NCBI GenBank assembly: GCA_001414345.1
Contig: LLCB01000050.1
Coordinates: 179,338-243,337 of the forward strand
Source: Hymenoscyphus infarciens
Taxonomy: Eukaryota > Ascomycota > Leotiomycetes > Helotiales > Helotiaceae
Direction: 5' to 3'
Length of the DNA stretch: 64,000 nt
Shown here in pieces: positions 33,627 to 45,046 of the stretch (position 1 is its first letter; each line of letters starts with the position of its first letter). The notes under the pieces are model-generated. The model was given only the letters and a program-made list of their open reading frames with translations, had not been told where the DNA came from and made no database searches. A program made the position numbers and the translations under genes.

Positions 33627-34723
33627 GATCGTCATTCTCTTCAGACACCTCGTCCTCGTGGGACATTATAGAAACCCCCAATTCAACACCCAGAGCATCT
33701 TCAGACTATGTCAAGGTTGAGGGGAGTTACTTGTCTTCTTCTGGATCACTTTACACACCAGTGAGATATGGCAACGGTTCCGATTTTACTTCAACGTCGA
33801 TGGCCGATGAAATTTTCCATGCACCGATTGCATTCCCCGACGAGGTGAAACCTATGGCAGATCAGAACAATTTCTCATTCGGCAGTTTCCCGGGTTACAA
33901 TGGCCGTATCAACGAATTCGTGAGCTGTAATGGCCTTCCTAGTGCAACTCCGTCGCTGGAAATGGATCTTTGTTCACCACATTCTGGATCAGAGGCATCT
34001 CCAACAGAAACAGACTTTGTGATTCCATCACAAACAACTTTCATCGATGCCTTTGATGTTCAGTCTCCAGTACGTGCAGTCAACTCCATGCACTTCGACC
34101 TTCAATACGACAGCCCATGCTCAGATTTTAGCTCCGACTTCCAGCTTGGGGGCTCACCAATGAGTAGCATGGCTGGAAATATGACTTATTTCGTCCCATC
34201 AGTATATAAAGAACCCAAGTCCGCTTCAACAACCCCATCGAAGCCATCATGCCTCAGCAGGCAGCCACTTTTTGGGGAAGCCCTGTCCAGCTCCGTGGCT
34301 TTGCACCGCGTACAGTCTCTGGCCAGCCCACCCAGACTTCAAAATCCCAACTCATCTCGCCTTTCCCGACGAAAGAAAACCCGCGATTCCAAGAGGGACT
34401 GCATGCTCCACGAAAATATCGGTATACAAAAATGTGCTGCCTTTGCTTGTGATTATATCGGATGTGCGAAGAAGTTTCAAAGAAAGGAGCATCTTCGACG
34501 ACACCAGAGAACGACGCATTACAACAACGACAATTTCCCATGTCCTTTTTGTCGTAAGCCGTTCAATCGTTCCGACAACTTGAAGCAACATGTCATAATC
34601 CACACCAAGCCCAAGGGCAAAGCCTCGCGGACCGAGTACCACGAAGGAGCGGCAGCATATCTTCTCGACTTGGAATCAAAGAGCAAATCAAGGAAACCAA
34701 GGGCAGTCGTATACGATGGATAA
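33563..34723 (+). CDS. C2H2 zinc-finger transcription factor (two fingers)
   Basis: Single exon of 386 aa. A long Ser/Pro/Asp-rich N-terminus (probable activation region) leads to a basic patch (LSRRKKTRDSKR). Two C2H2 fingers follow: residues 296-319 (CX4C..HX4H, with KKFQRKEHLRRH) and 327-347 (CX2C..HX3H, with KPFNRSDNLKQH). The tail contains RTEYHEGAAAYL. Adjacent C-terminal fingers, a Ser-rich N-terminus, a large gene-free upstream region and overlapping upstream ORFs resemble conidiation regulators (BrlA or the leotiomycete LTF2 type), but orthology is not established and the finger sequence differs from Aspergillus BrlA as I recall it. It should bind DNA in the nucleus. The start is the first in-frame ATG. 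Confidence 0.8.
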   Translation: MFADQSSCQSACASPPGCQSMRSSFSSDTSSSWDIIETPNSTPRASSDYVKVEGSYLSSSGSLYTPVRYGNGSDFTSTSMADEIFHAPIAFPDEVKPMADQNNFSFGSFPGYNGRINEFVSCNGLPSATPSLEMDLCSPHSGSEASPTETDFVIPSQTTFIDAFDVQSPVRAVNSMHFDLQYDSPCSDFSSDFQLGGSPMSSMAGNMTYFVPSVYKEPKSASTTPSKPSCLSRQPLFGEALSSSVALHRVQSLASPPRLQNPNSSRLSRRKKTRDSKRDCMLHENIGIQKCAAFACDYIGCAKKFQRKEHLRRHQRTTHYNNDNFPCPFCRKPFNRSDNLKQHVIIHTKPKGKASRTEYHEGAAAYLLDLESKSKSRKPRAVVYDG

Positions 34724-37058
34724 ACCATCTTGATGCTTTTGTTGTTGTGTTGTTGCTGTATCTCTGTCTCATTAGGCAACCTCAGTCTGGGTACATTACC
34801 GTACCAATCGGATGATTCGAGGTGCCTTTCTTTCGGCGTGTAGAATGTGCAACGCGTTTGATGTTTTGATGAATATTGTTAATGATGGGATGTTATGGGG
34901 GGACGATTGTAGATGACAAGTTCGACAAAGACCTTCTTTCCATTCGACCACTCGAATGCTCCGAATCGTGGAGCACTACCGGCCGATCCGACGCCGATGC
35001 ATTTATTCTTTCGTTCATCCTTTCCTTCTTCGGTTGTATTAATTGGAACCAATTTTTTTTATAAAACGAGGTGGAAACGGTGAATATTTTGGCCCTGGTG
35101 AACATCGAGTACTAGCTCGAAGTCCTCTGGTAGGCTGCTTTGTCTTCTTCTTTTTGGGATTGGGAAACGGGATTGGTACAGTTAGGGTTTCGGATTTCGA
35201 ATTTCTGCGCGATAAAAGAAAATCTTGAAGGAATATAACACGGTCGTTGAAAAAAGTGGAAAGGAATTAGAAGGATCGCTCAGGCGTGTATTCTACCAAA
35301 GCTAGTCGCTCCTTCATAGAAAGGATTTGAAGTTTGCGTCTCTTAGCACAACTGATAAAGTTAATAAAAGAATATTCAGTTGCCATCATATTGACACTCA
35401 CTTGTTCTGCATTCTATTATTTCACCAGACCTAGACTTACCCTAGAGTGACAAGTGACCTGCACGCAGCTCCAATACCGGGTTCGATTTAGAAACTCAGG
35501 TTTGCGTCATAGTGCTTCCCAGTTAGCTTCAGACAGTTAGACTCGTTAATATATATGTATATATACCGTATGCTTCTTCATGAGACATTGCCATGCTAAC
35601 CTCGCAGAGAGCGTCGGAGACCTGCATTTGGTGTTGGGACCTGCTTATGGAGACAGCCGCGGATGCATATGCAGAAGGTAGATCAACGTTGACGGGCTGA
35701 GTAAGGTTGGCCAGGTTATTCTGAGAATCAGAATACTGTTGGTACTGCGGCAAAAGAGTAACGGAACCGCCGCATTTCACTTCGTTTGTGGGAGGAAATA
35801 TTGATGAGGTTGGAGGTGAGATCAGCTTGCGGTAAATTATCGGAAATCCGAAAAGAGGCCAAGTCCGGAACCGAATGAGACCCCCTTTTCAATTGGGCTA
35901 GAATACGCCAGGGTCGGCGCTTAAGAACCCGACGACGACGACATCCTCAAGCACTCCTCAAGCTTCAACTCTTTGATTTCTGGTATCACATATCTTCCAT
36001 ACTGCAGTCCCAACTTCATTTACGTATTGTTGCCCGTTCGAGGATTCAAAACAAGAACGATAACAAAAAGAAACACTTTGCCACCGGAAGGTCGGCCAGC
36101 AGCTGGGAGGAGGCAGGGCATTTGACAACACCAAATCCTAGAAAATCAGCTCATTAGTAATGATGTTTTCTATATCTAGACTGCCCCTCCAAATACCAGT
36201 AGTCGAGGCTTACCCCAAAAAAGTTCGTGATTTCAAGGGGAAGCTCTCGCATATTCCAAAATGGGTGTGCCAAGTGGCAAATTGTGTGGCGTGTTCTTGG
36301 ATGAGGCAACTCTAGTAAATCTAGTCATTGCTCCAGTGTACTGCCACTGTTGCTCTTCCGGTTCCAGCCATTGCAATGTTCAATATCTTGGATAGCTGCC
36401 GCGTGGTATATGCTGCACTCGAGCCCAGGCAATGAGAGAAATTGAAGCGTAGCTGATTTATTGCAGCGGAAACTCATGGACGGGCTCCATGGAATTGCTG
36501 AAGGGCAGATCGAATAACAACTTGTATCAAAATTCGTTCCTGTATCTTCTATTGGTTCTCAAAATGGGGGTTCGAGGCGGACCAGCCAGACATACTCGTG
36601 TTGAGGGGCCTCTTTGATATTTCAAGTCAAGAGTGCTTATTCCTGAAGAAAGTCAAGCTTCGATTCCCAACTCAAAGCATCCAATATATTCTGGAAACCT
36701 GTCAATGCCAGAAGGCACTGTCGCAAGACTTAAGCATTCACTGCCACACAGCTGAACCCGTGTCATCGTCGTTGTCAAAATAATAAGCTGGCTGCAGCTT
36801 TTAGGGCTGTAGCAACAAAAAAGGACGCGTTAGAGACGACTTTTTGAAAGACTGAATACTCTAAATCAATCTGTCTGCATTTGAACTTGGTGTTCTAGCA
36901 ACCGGCGCGAGCACGGACCATTTCAGTGGTATCAACAAAGCCAGCCGACCCTCACCCAACCCATCTGGGAGCTGCACAACATCAAAAATCACACTGTACT
37001 CAGTAATCTTCTTGTTTCTTCTTTGTTTGTCGCAAATACCCATCTGGCGCAATCGAAA
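34724..37058. other. intergenic with possible minus-strand exon
   Basis: About 2.3 kb. On the minus strand a frame is open from about 35885 to 35529. It has protein-like composition (KCGGSVTLLPQYQQYSDSQN, then DLPSAYASAAVSISRSQ) but no ATG at its 5' end, and runs into a GTATATATAC donor-like site. It could be an internal exon of an unrecognised gene or a relic. Elsewhere nothing is supported. Confidence 0.3.
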
Positions 37059-40035
37059 ATGGCAAACCTACCATCCTATAAACAGGCAGTTGAGGGCTCA
37101 TGCATACTCCTCCTTGTCTCAAGCTATCTGGAGACTGCAGATTTGCTTGTTTGTGCACGCGTAAACAAGAAATGGCACAACGCATTCAATCCTTTGATCT
37201 GGGCAGATCCTGTCTGCGTCATGGCTAGAAATGGCAATCCCTTCAGTTAGTCCTCCCAACTCCTTTACACATTATCTCAAAACTTACTTTTCAAACAGGA
37301 AATGTGTACCAATTCTTGGCCCGTCTACCTGTTCTTGCAAGAGAGAACCCAGAAAAAACTTGTAACCTAATAACCACGTTGGACTTCCGACCAATTCTCT
37401 CCCTCCGCCACTTAATCCATAATCAACGCCAATACGGCGAATACGAATACCTTCTCACGACTCAATTTATATGCAAAATCTTCGCCTACCTCCCTAGCAT
37501 CCGATTCGTAATCTTCGAAGGTCTCAAGATGGAAGAGTATAAGCCTCCCTTTGCATTCTTCAACGTCCCTTCTCGAGAATTCAAGGAGATACTAGCTATT
37601 AGCACCCATGGAATGCATGAGCTTGATCCAAATTGGCTCAAAGAGTTCCCCCACCTTGTATATCTCGATATGTCGTACACAGCAAGATCCGAGAACTTTG
37701 GGATGGCATTTAATGCTCATAGCTTTCGCTTTTTGCGCGTGTTGAAGATGCGAGCGCTGAGGCTCACGGATAGTCTCCTTCCTCCTCTTGTGTTTAACAC
37801 GGATAGGAAGTTGTGGAGTTTAGGTAAGATTTGATGTTTTCTTATGGTTTTTTCTTCTGGTTTTTTTTTTTTTGCTATTTCAAGTCCAGCGTCTATCATT
37901 GTTCGTCTGTTGCATTACTCTGAAATTATATTTTTCTGCAGAGTTTCAGGAAATGAATTTAGATGGACAGAGTCACAGGAGTTCAAAAATTGTTATTCAT
38001 CGTAATTCATTGTTTATGAAATCGTTCTTCTGAAAGTTTCAAAGAGTTTCTTTAAGTAAATGAACTTACGAGATTTCGAAAAGCTTGTATCGTCACAAAC
38101 CTCTCGTTATCATTTTATTATTTTAAAGAATTAAGAGAATCCTTTTGAGCGAATAAAGTTACAAGACTCTTAAAACCACTTCTTCTCGTGAACTTCTTTA
38201 CTTTATTATAGTCTCCTAAATGATTTGAAAAATTCCTTTCAGCGAACAAAGTTACAAGACAATAGAAGAGTTTGATCGTCGTGAAGTCTTATTAATAATT
38301 ATACTCTTTGAAGTATCTCAGAGAATGATTTTACTTAACAGATTTTACGAATTTCAAAGAACAACTTACAATCGCAAATGCCTATTATTGATTTGTTTGT
38401 TCAAGTTCTTTTGCAGAAAAACTGAAAACAAACCAAACTACTAGAACTAAATAATATTATTCGATTTTCCAGAATGTTTCAAATAATCAGTTCTCTTGAA
38501 GGATGTTCCGATGATTTAAGAATTTCCTTTCATCGTATCTCTCTTTCTCTAATTCTATCTTTCTCTACTTCTCGAACAATAAAGTTTCTTGTGAGATTTT
38601 ACGACGCTTGAAAAATCATCCTGTGTCGTAAATTTCCATTCACATTTCCGACTTTTTTAAAACAACCTTGAACAAAAAGTATAGGCGAACGAAGTTGCGA
38701 ATCTTCGATAGTGCTTAATATTCTAGACTTCCTGTTCTCAATCCAATTCTTCTGACTCAATAGAACACTATGGATTTTCAACTCTCATTACAAATATATA
38801 TCGAGTATTCGCGACTTCTAGTTCTTTGAATATCTCAACCTCTTTCATTGTGGCTAGATTCCTTCTATTTTCTTCCATAGTTTCATTAAAAAAGGCAGAA
38901 ACTGACTCATAAAATAGATATCCGAGATAATTTCCTCACAGATAGAACTGTCGAGTACCTCCTCCTAGCCTCCTTCATAGAAGAAACCCCCGTCCCAGAC
39001 TCCCTTGAACCCGGCTCCAACGATGAACGATTATTTGAGCACCCACCAGAGTACAAGAGACACTGGACTGTAGACACACACTCCCAATTTGGCTCATTTC
39101 TCGCAAAGGATAGACCGGATGATCTCAAGGGGGTAATGAACTACCTCGCAGCAACTGGCAACCTCCTCCAGACGAAACCGGTTCTCGACCAAAGTGATGG
39201 TCTAAACCAACCAACAGGCCTCACACACCTCTATATTTCTGGCAACAAACTCTCAAAATACGGTGCCAACACCCTTCTTTATCAAAATCGACTGTTGCTT
39301 CTTGATATCGGAGCTATCCAAATGACGCCACCACCCGAACACCGTCGCCCTTATACTATTGTACTGGGAATGGTGGCTTCTAAACCACTAAAATACGAAT
39401 ACGGATGTCGTTTGAAGGTACTTCGCGTCCACCACTCCATAGTAACCACCATCCCAACAATCCTCCCCTCCGAGTCCACAAACGGTTACCGAAAAGAGCA
39501 TCTTCATCATGCAGAACTATCTCCTATTCTATTGAACACAAAGGGACCCTTTCTACCTTCCGACAACCATGGGCTTCACCATCTAACACTCACTGATATC
39601 CCAAAGATGTCATACGGCCCTACCATCAAGCAGCTCGTCAAATTTTTAGATGCTTGTGCGGAACAAGAAGCACTTCTCGCGCAAGCAAAGAAGGAAATGG
39701 TTAGGAATCGTCGTGTTCCGGAGATACTTCCTGGTTTGAGAACGTTGAGATTGGAGTTTATCCGTCCGGATCTTCGAGCCAGCGGGAGCTTCTCGGCGGC
39801 GACTGGGGATGAGGATGCGGAGAGGTTTTTGGCGGAGTCTGTGGGAGATTTTTCATTCTTTGAGAATGAAGGGGAGGGAAGTAAGGATACGGGCAAGGAG
39901 AAGGGGAAGGAGAGGGATGAGGTTGTGAAGTTTGAGCCGAGAGAGGAGTTGTTGGATGTGGTGGATGCTTTGAAGGCATATCGAGTTGAGAATAGGGGAA
40001 AGTGGAGTGGGAAGTTGGAGATTGTCTTCCAGTGA
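37059..40035 (+). CDS. F-box-type protein with a 1.1-kb intron
   Basis: Three exons (37059-37245, 37299-37823, 38918-40035) encode 609 aa. The N-terminus resembles an F-box: VSSYLETADLLVCARVNKKWHNAFNPLIW (about residues 20-48). The rest has leucine-rich, RNI-like strands (FPHLVYLDMSYTARS, TGLTHLYISGNKLS, LHHLTLTDIPKMS) as in F-box/LRR substrate adaptors of SCF ubiquitin ligases. The second intron spans 37824-38917 (1094 bp), very long for this locus. The join LWSL-D-IRDNFLTDRTVEYLLLA is in frame with a GTAAGA donor and ATAG acceptor. A C-terminal acidic/Lys-rich segment (EGEGSKDTGKEKGKER) precedes the end. The substrate is unknown. The ATG at 37059 is chosen because upstream in-frame sequence lacks ATG. 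Confidence 0.75.
37824..38917 (+). repeat. degenerate tandem repeats filling F-box gene intron
   Basis: The AT-rich intron contains diverged copies of a unit roughly 90-100 bp long. A core like GCGAAtAAAGTTaCAAGActc appears near 38150 and again near 38242, with weaker relatives near 38060, 38350 and 38688. No ORF, transposon termini or RNA gene is evident. This explains the exceptional intron length. Confidence 0.45.
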
Positions 40036-40453
40036 TGCTGGGGTTTGGAGCTCTGGTTGTTTCAGGGTTTCAATCAGAAAATCAACGTGGATGTTGTCGT
40101 GGAAAGTTACCTTGAATATATGGGGTGGGGAGGGACGTATTGTATGAGTTATTTGATCTAGTTATACCCTGTTGAGGACGGTCGATTCATCTTTCTCGAC
40201 CGCATTTCAGTTTTTGAAACGGATAACGGGTAGCAGCCGACCACATTATGTCATAGAGGGGAGGGGAGATGTTGTTTTACGTTGTCAATTCGGCCAAACT
40301 GTAAAACATAATACATTTCTCGTCTGTTCTGTAGTCGCTTTGGCACAAATTGGAGGTTTTAGCAAAGTAAGCGGGTTTATAAGTTGATTAAATTTGAGTC
40401 AAATGAATGGAGAAGGAGGGGGGGAAGAGCACAAGTATATATACTGATGCTAC
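40036..40453. other. intergenic
   Basis: 3' flank of the F-box gene; no supported feature. A short G-rich stretch lies near 40415-40426. Confidence 0.35.
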
Positions 40454-41090
40454 TTACCTACCAATGTTAGCCAAGGTCGTGAGACCTTCAAGGTTCTCTT
40501 CTAACAGTTTTAAGGCTTCCTCTGGATCTTGAACTTCTTGTTCTGTTTCTGCCGCTGCCGCTGCAAATTCAGTCTCCCTTCTTGCATTTTCAAGACCTGG
40601 ATTTAAGATATCGAAAACCTTTTCACTAGATAAGGTTCTACAGCGTCGCGAAAAGAGTACTTCACCCAGATTACCACCCCCTTGAACGAGAAAGTTTGGC
40701 TGAGCATTGTAGGAGCTGAATTGTGGGAGTAATACTGCTGGAGCATCAACATCAACCATTAGTGTGTCTACTCTCTCAGGAACACTCGGAGCGGTTAATG
40801 AGAAACCTGCTATACGACAACCCTCTCTTTCCATCAACCGCTTCATCCCAGAGTTTATTAAGTAGACATGTTCATGGTTTGGAAGAAAAGTCTTGTCTCC
40901 TTTAAGTATGGCTTGCACGTCTAATTGATGTTCCACAGCGACACTTCGTAGCGCTGCTGGCTGTTACCTCTGTGAAGTTTTGGCCAAATGCTCTTTCTAA
41001 GAAAAGACGAACACGTGGATTTCCAGGAACTTGATCTGAATTTTTGAGATGCAAATGTAAGGCTAGCCATCCCATTCCCTATGTCACAAT
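40454..41090 (-). pseudogene. truncated 2EXR-family gene
   Basis: The open minus-strand frame 40936-40454 contains HEHVYLINSGMKRLMEREGC followed by RIAGF. This parallels the C-terminal part of the intact 2EXR gene at 19436 (FYLINWYEIDIMRQKGCRLVGF). Upstream, VRLFLERAFGQNFTEV (about 40970-41020) matches that gene's FFQALFGEKYKEIV but lies in a different frame, so a frame change near 40965 is needed. No 2EXR N-terminal motif is found before 41090. It is therefore 5'-truncated and frameshifted. The C-terminal region carries Ala/Glu runs (AAAAAETEQEVQDPEEALKL). Confidence 0.5.
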
Positions 41091-41767
41091 GCTTAGCACT
41101 GCTCAGGGTTGACGCGATATTTTTGGTTGCGCGCTGGCGAAGAAGCGGTTAACACAAAAGCCCACACCTACCCGTCATGACACATATTCCCCATCTCTTC
41201 CTTTCTCAGCATTCTCTATTGCAATTCAATATCCCATTCGCTTAGAAAAAATGGAGACACCAAAATCTAAAAGCTGCACCCCTCCCCCTCCCAAAGCTTT
41301 AATTCAATTATTCAAATAAGAATGGTATTCCCAATTCATTTGTCCCATCAAGCATACGAAATGGCGTAGGGATAGGACACATCGCCGAGGCGGTGCTGAT
41401 CAGCATTAACGTTCCATGAACCCGCGAGCTAGCTGCAGAGTGAAAGATCCTAAAGTACAAAAGTTCTAGAACGGCTAGAGGGCTTTTTCATCCTGGATCC
41501 CATCCTTCGGGATTGATGATTTTTTGCCAATTTTTTCTAGTTGTTTTTGCGTTGGGCTGATTGTTAAGCGAGGGTGGGAAGTGGGCGGGCAAAGACTGGA
41601 TTGGATCACTGGGTGACTTTCAAGTTACTTCGTGCTAGCGCCTTTTTGGATGTTGATTTCTCGGCTTTGAGTCTCAAATTTGGAACCTCCTCCAAAAAAT
41701 AAACCCGTGCTTTTGTATTCTCAACCTCCTTCCTCTGAACCGTGAAGCGACTCTACCTTCTCTTCTC
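41091..41767. promoter_or_regulatory. divergent intergenic region
   Basis: About 680 bp before the next gene; probable promoter. No recognised motif or ORF. Confidence 0.35.
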
Positions 41768-42991
41768 ATGGCGAGGGCAACCCGCAGACAACCACCCGCA
41801 TCGTCCACAGATATGGCTTCTCCATCCGCCAGCCTCGTGCCTAAAAAGCAATCCCTAATCGTGGTCCTCAAACTCCCAAGTTCTCGCAATGCATCCGTCC
41901 CCGTCACCTCCACTCAGCCTCACACCCCACCGTCAACAGTAACCCTCCACTTCCTCCCCGTCGAAACACGCCAACAAATCTTCGAACTCTGTCTCCTCGA
42001 TGACCAAGGAGTGAACGGACATCTCTCCCAAGAATTGCTCTTCCACGAACATACCAACTTCAAAACGCCCGCCTTGGTTGCCGCGCTCCGTTGCGATCCT
42101 ATTTTATACCAAGAAGCGTTGTACATCATCTACAAAGGCATGACCTTGTACTTCAACATCAATAATTGCAAAGAGTTCTCTACTTTGGAAAAGAGGCAAG
42201 AGGCGATCAAGAACATACGACATCTCGGTATCGATCTGGCGTAAGTCTCTTTTCATCCACACATGCATGCCGCAAGATTACTGAATCAAGGCTGACAACA
42301 ACAACCTACCAGCTTCACCAACAAACGTTGGGTAACCCCGGCCTTAAGCTTCCTCGCCTTCCTCTTCCGCCCTGGCGCAACCCCAACAACAAACCACATC
42401 CAACCCCCCCTCCACCTCGCAGCCCCAAACCTTCAAAGCCTGACCCTCAACATGAAGGGGGACGCCTACCTCCTCTTCAAAATCCGCGACCTCCTCTCCC
42501 AACTCTCCTCCCACGCCCCCAAACTCCGCGCCGTCCATCTTAACAAGATCATGCAGACAAAACACCTTACCCTCCAAGGTCGGTTGGGAAACCAACCTTG
42601 CAAACGTAATTGGAAATACAAAGGATGCGATGATGAAAAGGAGAAGAACTTGATTGTAGAGGTAAATCATTTCCTGGGGGTTGAGGGGAAGATGAAGGAT
42701 TTGACGTTTGCCAAAGAGGGTGGACGAGTTGACCCGAAAATGAATAGTGTGCCGTTTAGTGTGGTGAAGGATGATATGCCCTGGGGAGCTCAACACTGGA
42801 GTTGGGAGGCGGGTGATGGTAGTGTGTTGAAGAAGGCCGACTATGCGGAAGAAGTTTTGAAGGAACATGAAGAAGCTGGGGAGGAGTTTGATGCCGTTTT
42901 GAAGAAGTCCGACGAGCTTTCAAAAGAGTCTGCTCTTTCTGCTATTTCTGATGACCCATCTAATTGTCGGGGGACTGATTCTGAGGATTAA
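41768..42991 (+). CDS. F-box/2EXR-like protein
   Basis: Two exons (41768-42240, 42313-42991) encode 383 aa; the 72-bp intron (GTAAGT..CCAG) joins GIDLA to FTNKRWV in frame. A polar N-terminus is followed by TLHFLPVETRQQIFELCLLDD (about residues 57-77), an F-box or 2EXR-like helical motif. PALVAALRCDPILYQEALYIIY then matches the family's conserved 'CR..Y.EAL' segment. The exon 2 half is leucine-rich at first (PNLQSLTLNMKGD) and ends with an acidic tail (EEAGEEFDAVLKKSDELSKE). Likely an intracellular adaptor of unknown target. The start is the first in-frame ATG. Confidence 0.7.
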
Positions 42992-43914
42992 GCTGAATAT
43001 TTGTAAGATGAGGGACTTGACAAGGAAGTTGGGAACATGACTTGTATTTAAGTTTCACAGAGGGGTTACTTTGTCTCGCTCACAATAGAGTAGCACATGT
43101 TCGATGTTGAAAATTGATATGCATTCCCTACTTGCAAGATGCCAAAAATATGAAATTAATTCGCAACAAATACTGATCAATCTCTATGAAAGCGCTTCTG
43201 GCTCCAGCGCATATAGGTGATCCTCCCGCAAAACATCCCAGTCAGTAAATCCATTACTTGAGGCTTCTCTTTCAAACAGTTGCTCGCTACTTTATATCCC
43301 TCTACTACCCCTGTCTTCAACTCTTTCTCACTAGACTCCATTTCCTTTTAAAAACAACCCCTTCCTGCCGTACCTACCAACGACCATCAGTCTTTCCCAG
43401 CACCACCTACAGATTAGAAAAACCCCCACACCTTCTTTCCACACCACCAAAAACCACCAGCACTTCGACTTTCGAGAAACCCGTAACATACAAGTTTGGT
43501 TGCTTTCATGGAATTCAGGTAGACAGGCATTACCATTCAAGAGGAATGGATGGAGAGGTTTGAAAGTTCTCTCGTCATTTTCCTCAACTCGAACCTCAAG
43601 GCTTACAAGCGTCTTTTCCCTCCCTTCATATGTTCAGATGGGTAAATATAGCTATAAACAACCCTCTTATTACTGTTCTTCTTTATATACTCTAGAAATA
43701 AAATTTATTAAAAGTTGTCACGGAAAAAAGGGGGTCTCACGTGACCCCTTTTCCCTGTATATATAGCAGAGTTTTCGCCTTCGAATAGAAGGCTCCTTAG
43801 AGCGTTTTCAACCCAATTTTATACGTCACACAAGATATAAGACAATCCTACAAAGTAGTATAAAGAATGCTTATAAACTGGCAAATATTCGTTGCTTGAA
43901 GTATTCTTACTCTA
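42992..43914. other. intergenic, partly RIP-like
   Basis: Mixed composition to about 43640, then AT-rich. A strong palindrome centred on TCACGTGA lies at 43722-43754, with arms of about a dozen bases (GGGGTC / GACCCC plus A/T runs). A plus-strand ORF at 43258-43563 has no recognised content. Confidence 0.35.
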
Positions 43915-44651
43915 CCCTACGAAAGCAAAGCGCCCCCCCTGTCGTAGGTGTTCTGTACTATACAGAATCTAGCCTAATCAGGGCCCTTGTTAAGAGGTTT
44001 ATAAGGAAGTTTTAGGTAGAGATTGGTATCAAAAAGCAATAATATTCTATAAGGGTAAAGGGCCTATAATCGATAAAGCTTAGACTTTTTTAAGGTAATT
44101 AAAATAAAATTTAGTTTTAAATTTTAAATTCGACGCTTTCTCTCGCTCCCGCTCTCTCCTCCTCTCTCCTTTTTAAACTTAGACAGATTCTTCCAAGTCA
44201 CTTCCAAGGTAAGGAATTTAAGAGCTTACATATAGACGCGCGTAGGTATAAGCGCGCAAAGTAGTAAACTTTATCTAAAACATCTAATTTCGATACTTCT
44301 TCTTTGAAAAGAAGCGATTTCGTAGAAGTAGAGGCTTAGCGAAAAAAGAAGAGAGTAATCAGGTAATCGTGTAACGTAAGGCTATTCCTAAATCCTGCTT
44401 AAATACCGAGAGTACTGACTCTTTCTTGAAAGAGGATATATAATAGCGATAACCTCTACAGCCCTTTAAAGTGCTTAAAGACTATAAAGCTGGCGCCTGT
44501 AGTGCCTACTTCTCTTAGAAAGAGTTCGAGTATCATTCTTAAATTCTACTTTTGAATCCTAGCTAGCTTACTTATAGGGATAAAAACCCTTATTAGAGTA
44601 TACTGGACATACCGAGGGAGTGTTCTAGATACTCATCTTGCTTTCGTAGGG
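43915..44651. mobile_element. RIP-decayed inverted-repeat element
   Basis: The left end CCCTACGAAAGCAA (43915-43928) is matched in inverse at the right (TTGCTTTCGTAGGG, 44638-44651). The interior is AT-rich with no ORF. No clean target duplication was found. A related end (CTTTGCTTTCATAG at 47537-47550, with GTAGTACAGAACC nearby) suggests a second, partial copy 3 kb away. The superfamily is undetermined. Confidence 0.5.
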
Positions 44652-45046
44652 CTACTTATTTGTTCTTCCAACCTCTTAGAAAAAGGTTTTGGAATTGGGG
44701 TGTATGAAGAACCATAATTGGAAGGGAGGGGTATAGTAAAACAACAAAAATGTTCATTGCCAGAGCGCAGACGGCTAGGTCCGGTACTCGGATGACTCAA
44801 GGAACGTCTACTCTCTGCTTAGTCTCACTCATAACAACGTAGTACACAATTGACGTCGAGAATTTGTACACATTTGCCTAATTACAATCATCTACTCGTA
44901 TCATGCTCCTCATTCACGTAATACTGCTTGATCAAGCCAGTAATCTAAGCAGAATCATAAAAACAAGTATGCTAGCTATCCAAGCCAGACCAAGAAATAA
45001 GAAGTATACACATGAAATGAATTCTCCTTTAAAAGATTTCCGCCTC
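44652..45046. other. intergenic
   Basis: 3' flank of the glucanosyltransferase gene; nothing supported. Confidence 0.35.

Noticed and set aside
35478..35500. GGGTTCGATTT resembling a tRNA box B
   Set aside because: No paired T-stem, box A or acceptor stem around it.
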